Assembly: GCF_018388465.1 (NCBI RefSeq)
Contig: NZ_CP074404.1
Location: 1,674,001-1,738,000 of the forward strand
DNA: 64,000 nucleotides
Direction of reading: 5' to 3'
Source of the DNA: Cellulomonas fengjieae
GTDB lineage: Bacteria > Actinomycetota > Actinomycetes > Actinomycetales > Cellulomonadaceae
The translations under genes and the position numbers were made by a program. A model generated the notes under the pieces. The model did not search any database and had not been told where the DNA came from. It was given only the letters and a program-made list of their open reading frames with translations. Below are positions 17,542 to 26,959 of this stretch, piece by piece. Within the stretch, counting starts at the first letter, position 1; each line of letters opens with the position of its first letter.

Positions 17542-18555
17542 GTGAACCCCGACCAGACGTCCACCGGGGCCGCGCAGCGCCGCGGCCTCCTCCGAGCGGG
17601 CGACCGCGTGCAGCTCACCGACCCCCGCGGCCGGCTGCACACGATCACGCTCGCCGAGGGCGGCTCCTTCCACACCCACCGCGGGTACCTCAGCCACGAC
17701 CAGCTCCTGGGCGCGCCCGAGGGTTCGGTGGTGCGCAACACGGCCGGCATCGAGTACCTCGCGGTGCGTCCGCTGCTCGCCGACTACGTGCTGTCCATGC
17801 CGCGCGGAGCCGCCGTCGTCTACCCCAAGGACTCCGGGCAGATCGTCGCCATGGCCGACATCTACCCCGGTGCGCGCGTCATCGAGGCGGGCGTCGGCTC
17901 CGGCGCCCTGACCATGTCCCTGCTGCGTGCGGTGGGCGACGGGGGCTCCCTGCACTCGATCGAGCGGCGCGAGGACTTCGCGGCGATCGCCCGGGGGAAC
18001 GTCGAGGGCTTCTTCGGCGGACCGCACCCGGCGTGGGAGCTGTCGGTGGGCGACCTCTCGGACGTCCTGCCGACCGTCGCCGAGCCCGCCAGCGTCGACC
18101 GCGTGGTGCTCGACATGCTCGCCCCGTGGGAGAACCTCGAGGCGGTGGCCCATGCGCTCGCACCCGGTGGCGTGCTGATCGCCTACGTCGCGACCACCAC
18201 GCAGCTGTCCCGGCTGGCCGAGGACATCCGCAGCGACGGCCGGTACACCGAGCCCGAGGCGTGGGAGTCGATGGTCCGCGGCTGGCACCTGGAGGGGCTG
18301 GCGGTGCGCCCGCAGCACCGGATGATCGGCCACACGGGCTTCCTGCTGACCACGCGCCGCCTCGCGGACGGCGTCGACGCCCCCCAGCGTCGTCGGCGGC
18401 CCGCCAAGGGTGCCTACCCGGTGGCCCCGGACGGCGCGCCCGCGGTGGACGACTCCGAGCTGTGGTCGCCCGAGGCGATGGGGGAGCGGCTGGTCTCCGA
18501 CAAGAAGCTGCGCCGGGCGCGCCGCGACGTGGGCCAGGCGCCGGCCGTCGATTAG
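17542..18555 (+). CDS. trmI: tRNA (adenine-58-N1)-methyltransferase
   Basis: A 337-residue class I SAM-dependent methyltransferase that forms m1A58 in the T loop of tRNA. The N-terminal beta domain (GDRVQLTDPRGRLHTITL) leads to VYPKDSGQIVAMADIYPGARV and the SAM-binding EAGVGSGALTMSLL. VLDMLAPWE is the DxxxPW-like active-site region. A lysine/arginine-rich C-terminal tail from about residue 270 extends beyond the usual catalytic domain. Its place directly upstream of the proteasomal ATPase gene is conserved in actinobacteria. Confidence 0.93.
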   Translation: MNPDQTSTGAAQRRGLLRAGDRVQLTDPRGRLHTITLAEGGSFHTHRGYLSHDQLLGAPEGSVVRNTAGIEYLAVRPLLADYVLSMPRGAAVVYPKDSGQIVAMADIYPGARVIEAGVGSGALTMSLLRAVGDGGSLHSIERREDFAAIARGNVEGFFGGPHPAWELSVGDLSDVLPTVAEPASVDRVVLDMLAPWENLEAVAHALAPGGVLIAYVATTTQLSRLAEDIRSDGRYTEPEAWESMVRGWHLEGLAVRPQHRMIGHTGFLLTTRRLADGVDAPQRRRRPAKGAYPVAPDGAPAVDDSELWSPEAMGERLVSDKKLRRARRDVGQAPAVD

Positions 18556-18704
18556 GTCGGGTGTCCGCCCGTCGAGAACCGCGCGCGCGTCGCGCCCTGG
18601 TGTGTTGACACTGGTGGTTAGGGTCGTCGGACCAGCAGGCACAGAGCCGTGCACGGTGGGGACGCACTGACGACCACTTGCGACGCGGAACGGAGGCCGA
18701 CGAG

Positions 18705-20339
18705 ATGACCGATCCGGCAGCCACTGGGCGGGACCTGCACCGCGAGCTGAGCGTGCTCGCGGCCAAGAACGAGCGGCTCAGCGACGCCCTGGTCGCGGCC
18801 CGTGAGCAGATCATCGACCTCAAGCGCCAGGTGGACGACCTGGCCAAGCCGCCGGGCACGTACGCGACGTTCCTGGCCGCCCGGTCCGACGGCAGCGTCG
18901 ACGTGGTGTCCTCCGGCCGCAAGATGCACGTGGGCGCCAGCCCGGCGCTCGACGTCTCCGGCCTGCGCCCCGGCCAGGAGGTCATGCTCAACGAGGCGCT
19001 GACCGTGGTCGAGGCCGGCGGGTACGAGGAGGTCGGCGAGCTCGTCAGCGTCAAGGAGCTGCTGGGTGCCGACCGCGCCCTGGTGGTCGGCCGCGGCGAC
19101 GAGGAGCGGGTGGTGCGGTTCGCCGGGCAGGTCCGCGACGCGCACGTGCGCGTCGGCGACGCCCTGACCATCGACTCGCGCAGCGGCTTCGTCTTCGAGG
19201 TCATCCCGCGCGCCGAGGTCGAGGAGCTGGTGCTCGAAGAGGTGCCGGACATCGACTACGAGGACATCGGCGGTCTCGGACCCCAGATCGAGGCGATCCG
19301 CGACGCCGTGGAGCTGCCGTTCCTGCACCCGGAGCTGTTCCGCGAGCACGGGCTCAAGCCGCCGAAGGGTGTGCTGCTGTACGGCCCGCCCGGCTGCGGC
19401 AAGACGCTCATCGCCAAGGCGGTCGCGCACTCGCTCGCGGCCACCGCGGCGGCGGCCCGCGGCGAGGACACCGCGGACACCAAGAGCTTCTTCCTCAACG
19501 TCAAGGGCCCGGAGCTGCTCAACAAGTACGTCGGGGAGACGGAGCGCCACATCCGGCTGATCTTCGCCCGGGCCCGCGAGAAGGCGTCGCAGGGCCACCC
19601 CGTCGTGGTGTTCTTCGACGAGATGGAGTCGCTGTTCCGTACCCGCGGCACGGGCGTCTCCAGCGACGTGGAGACGACGATCGTGCCGCAGCTGCTCAGC
19701 GAGATCGACGGTGTGGAGCGGCTCGAGAACGTCATCGTGATCGGTGCGTCGAACCGCGAGGACATGATCGACCCCGCCATCCTGCGGCCCGGTCGGCTCG
19801 ACGTGAAGATCAAGATCGAGCGGCCCGACGCGGAGGGCGCCCGGGAGATCTTCGGCAAGTACCTGGTGCCGACGCTGCCGATCCACCCGGACGACATCGC
19901 CGAGCACGCGGGCTCCACCACAGCGGCCGTCGAGGCGATGATCACGCGCGTCGTCGAGCGGATGTACACCGAGAGCGACGAGAACCGCTTCCTCGAGGTC
20001 ACCTACGCGAGCGGCGACAAGGAGGTCCTCTACTTCAAGGACTTCAACTCGGGCGCCATGATCCAGAACGTCGTCGACCGCGCCAAGAAGTCCGCCATCA
20101 AGGACTTCCTCAGCACGGGCCAGCGGGGCATCCGCGTCGACCACCTGCTGACGGCGTGCGTGGACGAGTTCCGCGAGAACGAGGACCTGCCCAACACGAC
20201 CAACCCGGACGACTGGGCGCGCATCTCGGGCAAGAAGGGCGAGCGCATCGTCTTCATCCGCACGATCGTGCAGGGCAAGAAGGGCACCGAGGGGTCGCGC
20301 ACGATCGAGAACGTGACCAGCACGGGGCAGTACCTCTGA
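18705..20339 (+). CDS. mpa: proteasome-associated AAA ATPase (ARC/Mpa)
   Basis: A 544-residue hexameric unfoldase that takes up pupylated proteins and threads them into the 20S proteasome. An N-terminal coiled coil (about residues 10-50, [19 protein letters not shown]) binds Pup; two OB folds follow. The AAA module has Walker A GPPGCGKT, Walker [10 protein letters not shown] and the pore-region [12 protein letters not shown]. The C-terminus TGQYL supplies the penultimate tyrosine that docks into the proteasome. The start at 18705 has GGAGG 9 nt upstream, with a leader of about 80 nt after TAGGGT at 18619-18624. Confidence 0.96.
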   Translation: MTDPAATGRDLHRELSVLAAKNERLSDALVAAREQIIDLKRQVDDLAKPPGTYATFLAARSDGSVDVVSSGRKMHVGASPALDVSGLRPGQEVMLNEALTVVEAGGYEEVGELVSVKELLGADRALVVGRGDEERVVRFAGQVRDAHVRVGDALTIDSRSGFVFEVIPRAEVEELVLEEVPDIDYEDIGGLGPQIEAIRDAVELPFLHPELFREHGLKPPKGVLLYGPPGCGKTLIAKAVAHSLAATAAAARGEDTADTKSFFLNVKGPELLNKYVGETERHIRLIFARAREKASQGHPVVVFFDEMESLFRTRGTGVSSDVETTIVPQLLSEIDGVERLENVIVIGASNREDMIDPAILRPGRLDVKIKIERPDAEGAREIFGKYLVPTLPIHPDDIAEHAGSTTAAVEAMITRVVERMYTESDENRFLEVTYASGDKEVLYFKDFNSGAMIQNVVDRAKKSAIKDFLSTGQRGIRVDHLLTACVDEFRENEDLPNTTNPDDWARISGKKGERIVFIRTIVQGKKGTEGSRTIENVTSTGQYL

Positions 20340-20361
20340 CCGACCGCCGGTCGCACGGTCC

Positions 20362-20367
20362 TAGGGT
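20362..20367 (+). promoter_or_regulatory. leaderless promoter -10 TAGGGT
   Basis: TAGGGT lies 6 nt before the GTG of dop at 20374. Confidence 0.5.
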
Positions 20368-20373
20368 GGTCTC

Positions 20374-22011
20374 GTGACCGTGCGCCGTGTGATGGGGATC
20401 GAGACCGAGTACGGGATCCTCCAGCCCGGACGCCCGCTGGCCAACCCGATGCTGCTCTCGAGCCACGTCGTCGCCGTGCACGCCGCCGCGCGCGAGGGCG
20501 CACGGACCAAGGCGCGCTGGGACTACGACGACGAGGACCCGCTGCACGACGCTCGCGGCTTCCACCTGCAGCGTGCCTCGGCGCACCCGTCCATCCTGAC
20601 GGACGACCCGGGGAAGCCCGCGCCGTCGGGTGACGAGCGGTCCTCCGACGGGCGATCTGCTGACGGGCCGCAAGCCCTGCCCCGCGCGACCACCGAGGAG
20701 TACGAGGACCCCGGCGCCGCCAACGTCATCCTGACCAACGGCGCCCGGCTCTACGTGGACCACGCGCACCCGGAGTACTCCTCGCCGGAGGTCACCAACC
20801 CGCTCGACGCCGTGCGCTGGGACCGTGCCGGCGAGCGGATCATGCTGGCCTCGGTGCGCGCCCTCGCGTCGACGCCGGCGCTGCCCGACGTCGCGCTCTA
20901 CAAGAACAACGTGGACGGCAAGGGCGCGACCTACGGCATGCACGAGAACTACCTGGTGGACCGCGCGGTGCCGTTCCAGGACCTGGCGGCCCGGCTGATC
21001 CCGTTCTTCGTGACCCGCCAGGTGTTCACGGGCGCCGGCCGGGTGGGCCTCGGCCAGCGCGGCGAGGAGCCCGGCTACCAGCTCTCGCAGCGCGCCGACT
21101 ACATGGAGGCCGAGGTCGGGCTGGAGACGACGCTGCGCCGCCCGATCATCAACACGCGGGACGAGCCGCACGCGGACCCGGACCGGTGGCGTCGGCTGCA
21201 CGTGATCATCGGCGACGCGACCATGCTCGAGGTCGCGACCTACCTGCGGCTGGGAACGACCTCGCTGGTGCTGTGGCTCATCGAGCGGGCGGTCGCGGAG
21301 GGTGGCTCCGCCGGAGCGCTGGCGGCGATCGAGAGGTTGACGCTGCGGGACCCCGTGCACGCCGTGCACGTCGTCAGCCACGACGTCGCTCTCACGGCGA
21401 CCCTCGAGCTCGCCGACGGGCGCCACCTGACTGCCCTGGAGGTGCAGCGCGAGTACCTCGCGGCGGTCACCGCCGCCCTGGCGCACGCGGGGTCGGAGCT
21501 CGACCCCCAGACCGCCGACGTCCTCGCCCGCTGGGAGTCGATCCTGGACCGGCTCGGTTCGGACCCGGCCTCGTGCGCGCGTGAGGTGGAGTGGCTGGCC
21601 AAGCTCCGCCTGATCGAGGGCATGCGGCGCCGCGACCGGCTGGCCTGGGACCACCCGCGGCTGGCGGCGATGGACCTGCAGTGGTCCGACGTGCGGCCCG
21701 AGCGCGGCCTCTACCACCGGCTGGTCCAGGCGGGTGCCGTGGAGCTCCTGGTCGACGCCGAGGAGGTGGCGGACGCCGTCGTGCACCCGCCCCAGGACAC
21801 GCGGGCGTACTTCCGGGGAGAGGCCGTGGCGCGGTACGGCGGGGAGATCTCGGCCGCCAGCTGGGACTCCGTCGTGTTCGACGTGCCGGGCGCCGCCACG
21901 CTCCAGCGGGTGCCCATGCGGGACCCGCTGCGCGGTACGTACGCGCACGTCGGGGCGCTCCTGGACCGCAGCCCCGACGCCGCCGCGCTGCTGGACGCGC
22001 TCGGCGCGTAG
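20374..22011 (+). CDS. dop: deamidase/depupylase of Pup
   Basis: A 545-residue carboxylate-amine-ligase-like enzyme that converts the C-terminal Gln of Pup to Glu and removes Pup from substrates. The N-terminal MGIETEYGI holds the catalytic nucleotide/metal residues, and [12 protein letters not shown] is conserved with PafA. It is distinguished from PafA by an insertion at about residues 75-115, rich in Asp, Ser and Pro (the Dop loop), and by length. The Pup encoded next door ends in Gln, so deamidation is needed here. GTG start. Confidence 0.95.
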   Translation: MTVRRVMGIETEYGILQPGRPLANPMLLSSHVVAVHAAAREGARTKARWDYDDEDPLHDARGFHLQRASAHPSILTDDPGKPAPSGDERSSDGRSADGPQALPRATTEEYEDPGAANVILTNGARLYVDHAHPEYSSPEVTNPLDAVRWDRAGERIMLASVRALASTPALPDVALYKNNVDGKGATYGMHENYLVDRAVPFQDLAARLIPFFVTRQVFTGAGRVGLGQRGEEPGYQLSQRADYMEAEVGLETTLRRPIINTRDEPHADPDRWRRLHVIIGDATMLEVATYLRLGTTSLVLWLIERAVAEGGSAGALAAIERLTLRDPVHAVHVVSHDVALTATLELADGRHLTALEVQREYLAAVTAALAHAGSELDPQTADVLARWESILDRLGSDPASCAREVEWLAKLRLIEGMRRRDRLAWDHPRLAAMDLQWSDVRPERGLYHRLVQAGAVELLVDAEEVADAVVHPPQDTRAYFRGEAVARYGGEISAASWDSVVFDVPGAATLQRVPMRDPLRGTYAHVGALLDRSPDAAALLDALGA

Positions 22012-22045
22012 CCGGACCGGGACGAGGAGCGTCGGAAGATGGGCC

Positions 22046-22051
22046 TAGGGT
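22046..22051 (+). promoter_or_regulatory. promoter -10 TAGGGT of pup-prcB-prcA
   Basis: TAGGGT lies between dop and pup, followed by a leader of about 35 nt with GGGAGG before the ATG at 22090. Pup and the 20S subunits may thus be transcribed apart from dop. Confidence 0.4.
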
Positions 22052-22089
22052 GGGCCTGAGCACGTCGTCTGGCACCTCGGGAGGTCACC

Positions 22090-22287
22090 ATGGCTGGTCA
22101 GGAACACGTTCGCCCGCGCCGCGAGGACGCCGAGCCGGACGACGGTCCGGACGCGCCCGTCCCGGCCGCGGCGAACGCCCAGTCGCGTGACGCCGAGGTG
22201 GACGCCCTCCTCGACGAGATCGACGACGTCCTCGAGTCCAACGCGGAGCAGTTCGTGCGCGGGTTCGTTCAGAAGGGCGGGCAGTGA
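22090..22287 (+). CDS. pup: prokaryotic ubiquitin-like protein Pup
   Basis: A 65-residue, largely disordered acidic tag that is ligated to lysines of doomed proteins by PafA. The C-terminal half (EVDALLDEIDDVLESNAEQF) forms the helix that pairs with the Mpa coiled coil; the tail ends FVQKGGQ. The terminal Gln marks it as the form that Dop must deamidate. Strong GGGAGG ribosome binding site. Confidence 0.97.
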   Translation: MAGQEHVRPRREDAEPDDGPDAPVPAAANAQSRDAEVDALLDEIDDVLESNAEQFVRGFVQKGGQ

Positions 22288-22293
22288 GCGCCG

Positions 22294-23139
22294 ATGGCCC
22301 CATCGACACCAGGTCCCGCCTCGTCATCGTCCGGGCGGTTGCCGCACGCGTTCACGACGCCCGGGTCCGCGTCGTTCGTCGACTTCCTGTCCAGCTACGC
22401 GCCCCAGCTCCTGCCGGCTGACCGGCCCACCGTGGACGTGCAGGCCCCGCACGGTACGACGATCGTCGCGCTGACCTTCGACGGCGGTGTCGTCATGGCC
22501 GGCGACCGCCGCGCGACCATGGGCTCGATGATCGCGAGCCGGGAGATCGAGAAGGTCTTCCCGGCCGACGAGTACTCGGCGGTCGGCATCGCAGGCACCG
22601 CGGGCCTCGCGGTGGAGCTGGTCCGGCTGTTCCAGCTCGAGCTCGAGCACTACGAGAAGATCGAGGGCAGCCTGCTGTCGCTCGACGGCAAGGCCAACCG
22701 GCTCGCGACGATGATCCGCGGGCACCTCGGCCTGGCGATGCAGGGTCTGGCCGTGGTGCCGCTGTTCGGCGGCTTCGACCTCGACCGCCGGCTCGGCCGC
22801 ATCTTCTCCTACGACGTGACGGGCGGCCGGTACGAGGAGCACGACCACCACGCCGTCGGGTCCGGCTCGGTGTTCGCCCGCGGCTCGCTCAAGAAGCTCT
22901 GGCGCCCGGGCCTCGACGCGGCCGCCGGGGTCCGGGTGGCCGTCGAGGCGCTCGTCGACGCCGCCGACGACGACTCCGCCACCGGAGGGCCGGACCACAC
23001 GCGCCGGATCTGGCCGGTGGTCGCAACCGTGACCGCGTCGGGCTACCTGCGCGTGCCCGACGACGAGCTCGCTGCCGTCGCCACGCAGGTCGAGCAGGAA
23101 CGCCGGCGCACGCACGAGAGCCGCGGAGGTGCGCGATGA
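22294..23139 (+). CDS. prcB: 20S proteasome beta subunit
   Basis: A 281-residue catalytic subunit with a 54-residue propeptide. Processing between Gly54 and Thr55 ([10 protein letters not shown]) exposes the Thr1 nucleophile. The partner residues Asp17 (AGDRRAT) and Lys33 of the mature chain are present, so the subunit should be active. The gene lies 6 nt after pup and its last 4 nt overlap prcA, which suggests translational coupling for equal subunit output. Confidence 0.97.
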   Translation: MAPSTPGPASSSSGRLPHAFTTPGSASFVDFLSSYAPQLLPADRPTVDVQAPHGTTIVALTFDGGVVMAGDRRATMGSMIASREIEKVFPADEYSAVGIAGTAGLAVELVRLFQLELEHYEKIEGSLLSLDGKANRLATMIRGHLGLAMQGLAVVPLFGGFDLDRRLGRIFSYDVTGGRYEEHDHHAVGSGSVFARGSLKKLWRPGLDAAAGVRVAVEALVDAADDDSATGGPDHTRRIWPVVATVTASGYLRVPDDELAAVATQVEQERRRTHESRGGAR

Positions 23140-23837
23140 GCATGCCGTTCTACGTCTCGCCCGAGCAGCTGATGAAGGACCGGGCCGACTACGCGCGCAA
23201 GGGCATCGCCCGGGGGCGCTCGGTCGTGGTCCTGCAGTACGACGACGGCATCGCGTTCGCCACCGAGAACGCCTCGCGTGCCCTGCACAAGATCTCGGAG
23301 ATCTACGACCGCATCGGCTTCGCGGCCGTCGGCAAGTACAACGAGTTCGAGAACCTGCGCGTGGCCGGCGTGCGGTACGCCGACCTGCGCGGCTACTCCT
23401 ACGACCGCGAGGACGTGACCGCTCGCGGCCTGGCGAACGCGTACGCGCAGACGCTCGGCACGTCGTTCACCACGGAGTCCAAGCCGCTCGAGGTCGAGCT
23501 CGTGGTCGCCGAGGTCGGGCGGGAGGCGGCGGGCGACCAGATCTACCGGCTCGCCTACGACGGGTCGGTGACCGACGAGCACGGCTATGTCGTGATGGGA
23601 GGGCAGGCCGAGCGGCTCGGTGTGCTGCTGGCCGAGCAGTGGCAGGCCGGCCTCTCCCTGCCCGAGGTGCTCGCGCTCGCCGTGCGGACCCTCGGCTCCC
23701 CGACGGAGGATGGAGCGCAGCCCCGTTCCATCCCGGCGGCCCAGCTCGAGGTCGCGGTGCTCGACCGCACGCGGCCGCGCCGCACGTTCCGGCGGCTGGC
23801 CGGGCCGCTGCTCGAGGACCTGCTGGGCACGGACTGA
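23136..23837 (+). CDS. prcA: 20S proteasome alpha subunit
   Basis: A 233-residue alpha-ring subunit that forms the gated entry and docks the ATPase. The N-terminus [20 protein letters not shown] is the gating peptide and H0 helix, followed by [16 protein letters not shown]. There is no N-terminal threonine, as expected for alpha. The start ATG overlaps the prcB stop (ATGA). The tail is basic with a final acidic LLEDLLGTD. Confidence 0.96.
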   Translation: MSMPFYVSPEQLMKDRADYARKGIARGRSVVVLQYDDGIAFATENASRALHKISEIYDRIGFAAVGKYNEFENLRVAGVRYADLRGYSYDREDVTARGLANAYAQTLGTSFTTESKPLEVELVVAEVGREAAGDQIYRLAYDGSVTDEHGYVVMGGQAERLGVLLAEQWQAGLSLPEVLALAVRTLGSPTEDGAQPRSIPAAQLEVAVLDRTRPRRTFRRLAGPLLEDLLGTD

Positions 23838-23886
23838 CGGCGACCGACTGACGGGCACGGCACGGGCCACGGAGGGGAGCACGGCG

Positions 23887-25248
23887 ATGGACAGGCGGAT
23901 CTTCGGCCTCGAGACGGAGTACGGCGTCACGTGCGCCGCCCAGGACGGGCGCGGGCTGTCGGCCGACGAGGTCGCGCGGTACCTGTTCCGCAAGGTCGTC
24001 GCGTGGGGCCGCTCCTCCAACGTGTTCCTGCGCAACGGGTCGCGGCTCTACCTCGACGTCGGGTCGCACCCCGAGTACGCGACGGCCGAGTGCGACGACG
24101 TGCGTCAGCTGGTCACGCACGACCGCGCCGGTGAGCGCATCCTCGAGGGACTGGTCGCGGACGCCCAGCAGCGGCTCGAGCACGAGGGTCTGCCCGGCAA
24201 GATCCACCTGTTCAAGAACAACACCGACTCCGCCGGCAACTCCTACGGCTGCCACGAGAACTACCTGGTGCGCCGGCAGGGTGACTTCTCGCGGCTGTCG
24301 GACGTCCTGGTGCCCTTCCTCATCACGCGCCAGATCCTGACGGGCGCCGGCAAGGTGCTCACCACGCCGCGGGGAGCGCTGTTCAGCCTGTCGCAGCGCG
24401 CGGACCACATCTGGGAGGCGGTCTCGAGCGCCACCACCCGCTCGCGGCCCATCATCAACACGCGCGACGAGCCGCACGCGGACGCGGAGCACTACCGGCG
24501 CCTGCACGTCATCGTCGGCGACTCGTCGATGTCCGAGACCACGACGATGCTCAAGGTCGGCACCACGGACCTGCTGCTGCGGATGATCGAGGCCGGCGTC
24601 CCGATGCGGGAGATGGCGCTCGAGAACCCGATCCGCGCGATCCGGGAGATCAGCCACGACCTGACCGGCATGCACCCGGTCACGATGGCGAACGGCCGGA
24701 CGGTCACCGCGATCGACCTGCAGGAGGAGTACCTCACGCGGGTGACGGAGTTCCTGGCGTCCGAGGGGGGTCCGAGCCCCGAGAACAAGCAGGTGCTCGA
24801 CCTGTGGGAGCGCGGGCTGCGGGCGATGCGCACCGGCGACCTGTCGCTGGTCGACCGCGAGCTGGACTGGGTCATCAAGTACCGGCTGATCGAGCGCTAC
24901 CGCGCCAAGCACAACCTGGAGATGTCGGACGTCCGCGTGCAGCGCCTCGACCTGGCGTACCACGACATCTCGCGCACCGAAGGGCTCTACAACCTGCTGG
25001 CGGCCAAGGGTCTGGTCGAGCGGGTCACCACCGACCTCGAGATATTCGAGGCCACGGCGGTCCCGCCGCAGACCACGCGCGCCAAGCTCCGTGGCGACTT
25101 CGTGCGGGCCGCCCAGGACGCCCGCCGCGACTACACGGTGGACTGGGTGCACCTCAAGCTCAACGACCAGGCGCAGCGCACCGTCCTGTGCAAGGACCCG
25201 TTCCGCAGCGTCGACGACCGGGTCGACCGGTTGATCGAGTCCATGTAG
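23887..25248 (+). CDS. pafA: Pup-protein ligase
   Basis: A 453-residue ATP-dependent ligase that joins the C-terminal glutamate of Pup to substrate lysines. [15 protein letters not shown] carries the catalytic glutamate, [18 protein letters not shown] and [13 protein letters not shown] follow, and the Dop-type insertion is absent. Length matches the family. An in-frame GAGGGGAG lies before the ATG at 23887. The downstream neighbours are not pafB/pafC, unlike in mycobacteria. Confidence 0.97.
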   Translation: MDRRIFGLETEYGVTCAAQDGRGLSADEVARYLFRKVVAWGRSSNVFLRNGSRLYLDVGSHPEYATAECDDVRQLVTHDRAGERILEGLVADAQQRLEHEGLPGKIHLFKNNTDSAGNSYGCHENYLVRRQGDFSRLSDVLVPFLITRQILTGAGKVLTTPRGALFSLSQRADHIWEAVSSATTRSRPIINTRDEPHADAEHYRRLHVIVGDSSMSETTTMLKVGTTDLLLRMIEAGVPMREMALENPIRAIREISHDLTGMHPVTMANGRTVTAIDLQEEYLTRVTEFLASEGGPSPENKQVLDLWERGLRAMRTGDLSLVDRELDWVIKYRLIERYRAKHNLEMSDVRVQRLDLAYHDISRTEGLYNLLAAKGLVERVTTDLEIFEATAVPPQTTRAKLRGDFVRAAQDARRDYTVDWVHLKLNDQAQRTVLCKDPFRSVDDRVDRLIESM

Positions 25249-25272
25249 CACGGCCCTGACAGCGTCGCGCCG

Positions 25273-25278
25273 TACAGT
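25273..25278 (+). promoter_or_regulatory. candidate promoter -10 TACAGT of the FKBP gene
   Basis: TACAGT lies 50 nt before the GTG at 25329 and just upstream of a hairpin. Confidence 0.3.
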
Positions 25279-25280
25279 GT

Positions 25281-25310
25281 CACGCGTCCTGGCGGCCGCC
25301 GGGACGCGTG
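25281..25310 (+). terminator. hairpin between pafA and the FKBP gene
   Basis: CACGCGTCC at 25281-25289 pairs with GGACGCGTG at 25302-25310 around a GC-rich 12-nt loop. It could end pafA transcription or shape the FKBP leader. Confidence 0.4.
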
Positions 25311-25328
25311 GAGCGTGGAAGGAACGAC

Positions 25329-26213
25329 GTGCGACGACTGCAGGGCCGGGCACTGGTCGTTGTGCTGGCGGTAGCGCTGTTCAGCCTGGCGGGGTGCACT
25401 CCGCCCCCGTCGGAGCCGGCCGCGGTGACGGTGTCCGGTGAGCCCGGCGAGGCGCCGACCATCACCTACCTCACCCCGCTGCACGTCGACGTGACGCGGA
25501 CCGAGCAGATCTGGCCCGGCACCGGTGCCGAGCTGCTCGAGGGGGCGCCGGTGCTCATCGACTTCTGGCTCGAGGACGCCACGGACGCCTCCCTGGTCAA
25601 GGAGAGCTACTCCACGAACCCGACGGCGATGCTGCTGACCGAGGAGGACCTCGGCACGGACCTCTACGAGACGCTGCGGGGCCAGAAGGTCGGTGCCCGC
25701 CTGCTGCAGGTGAGCCCGGGCAGCGGGTCCGGCGCGTCCGACTACCCGACGGTGACGGTCGTCGACGTGCTGCCCACCCGCGCCGACGGGCAGCCGGTGC
25801 CCGCGCGCCCGGACCTGCCGGCCGTGTCGCTGGACGCGTCGGGCGCCCCGACCATCACACCGACGGGGACGGAGCCCCCGGCGATCCTCGTCGGTCAGCC
25901 GCTGATCCGCGGGAACGGCGACCAGGTGGCGGCGAACGACGTGGTGACCGTGCAGTACACCGGCTTCGCGTGGACCACGGGCGAGGCGTTCGACTCGACG
26001 TGGACACACGGCCTACCCGTGTCGTTCTCCCTGCAGGACGTCAAGGCGTGGGCCGAGGGGCTCGTCGACCAGCCGGTGGGCAGCCAGGTGATGCTCGTGG
26101 TCCCGCCCGACTACGGACTCGGCGTGACCGCGAGCGAGGAGCTGGCCGGCCAGACGGTGGCCTTCGTGGTCGACATCCTGGCGACCGGGCACCCCGAGCA
26201 GGCCGGCAGCTAG
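25329..26213 (+). CDS. FKBP-type peptidyl-prolyl isomerase lipoprotein
   Basis: A 294-residue exported foldase. A short basic N-terminus, a hydrophobic core and LAGC with the lipid-anchored Cys23 form a lipoprotein signal. The C-terminal FKBP domain (about residues 195-285) has VQYTGFAWTTGEAFDSTW and the PPDYGLGVTA loop. The N-terminal half (about 40-150) has a similar strand order (GTGAELLEGAPVLIDFWLEDA ... VTVVDVL) and may be a degenerate second FKBP domain. It follows pafA by 80 nt. GTG start with GGAAGGA. It shares a CTAG with the convergent gene. Confidence 0.88.
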   Translation: MRRLQGRALVVVLAVALFSLAGCTPPPSEPAAVTVSGEPGEAPTITYLTPLHVDVTRTEQIWPGTGAELLEGAPVLIDFWLEDATDASLVKESYSTNPTAMLLTEEDLGTDLYETLRGQKVGARLLQVSPGSGSGASDYPTVTVVDVLPTRADGQPVPARPDLPAVSLDASGAPTITPTGTEPPAILVGQPLIRGNGDQVAANDVVTVQYTGFAWTTGEAFDSTWTHGLPVSFSLQDVKAWAEGLVDQPVGSQVMLVVPPDYGLGVTASEELAGQTVAFVVDILATGHPEQAGS

Positions 26214-26857
26214 CGCGAGGGCAGCACGGCCTCGATCGACGCGACGTCGTCCGGGTCCCCGTCGACCCGGACGTCCGCCGCCGTGCCCCGGCCGAAGAGG
26301 TAGAGGACGAGCTCCGCGACGGGACCGCGCACCACGACGGTGCCGTGCCCGGCACGGGGGGAGCGCAGGCGGTGCCGGATCCCGTCGTCGCGGACGAGCA
26401 CGACGCCCACGGGCACGCCGCGCAGGCGTAGCCCCCCGCCCCGCACCAGCTGCGACCACAGGGCCGCGACGTGGTCCGGGTCGAGCTCACGCGCCGGCAC
26501 GGGACCGCCCCCGCGACGCACGTCCTCCGTGTGCACGAAGAACTCGACGAGGTTCGCGGGCTCACCGGCCCACGAGATCGGGTGCCAGCGCGCGGGACCG
26601 TCCGCGACGCGCGCGACCAGGTCCCGGTACTCGCCGTCGGTCACGGCGCGGTCGGCGAGCCGCTCGATGGCCGCCTCCGCGCGGGCGGACAACGCCGGCA
26701 CGGCGATCCCGAGGCCGACCACGGCGGAGCGCTCGCGGAGCACCACGTGCGCGGCGAGGTGCCGCGCCTGCCAGCCCTCGCAGAGGGTCGGAGCCTCGGG
26801 TGCCACGTCCAGGAGGGCCTGCGTCAGCTGTGCGCGCTCGATCTCGTGCCAGGTCAT
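26210..26857 (-). CDS. TIGR03085 / maleylpyruvate isomerase-like metal-binding protein
   Basis: A 215-residue DinB-fold protein of the mycothiol-dependent maleylpyruvate isomerase superfamily, TIGR03085 type. The N-terminal four-helix bundle has LCEGWQARHLAAHVVLRE with a metal-type histidine and WAGEPANLVEFFVHTEDVRR with the second His. The C-terminal part (LVLYLFGR) is the usual SCP2-like end. Function is unknown; family members are thought to bind a divalent metal and possibly use mycothiol. It converges on the FKBP gene with a 4-bp overlap. Confidence 0.82.
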   Translation of the reverse strand: MTWHEIERAQLTQALLDVAPEAPTLCEGWQARHLAAHVVLRERSAVVGLGIAVPALSARAEAAIERLADRAVTDGEYRDLVARVADGPARWHPISWAGEPANLVEFFVHTEDVRRGGGPVPARELDPDHVAALWSQLVRGGGLRLRGVPVGVVLVRDDGIRHRLRSPRAGHGTVVVRGPVAELVLYLFGRGTAADVRVDGDPDDVASIEAVLPSR

Positions 26858-26959
26858 GCCCGCAGGATGTCACGGGGCGGCGCGCGCCGTGCCGTCGGGA
26901 AGCGCTCTCGTGCGTGAGAGGATGCGTCCCATCCCCGCAGCTCCACGGAAGGTCCTGTC

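Noticed and set aside
18605..18624. TTGACA followed by TAGGGT as a full -35/-10 promoter for the proteasomal ATPase
   Set aside because: The spacing is only 8 nt, too short for a sigma-70 promoter. TAGGGT alone may still be a -10.
26897..26920. LacI-operator-like GGGAAGCGCTCTCG and CTCTC-N6-GAGAG upstream of the ABC exporter
   Set aside because: Only the central AGCGCT is palindromic and the arms of the second repeat are 5 bp; both are too weak to call in GC-rich DNA.
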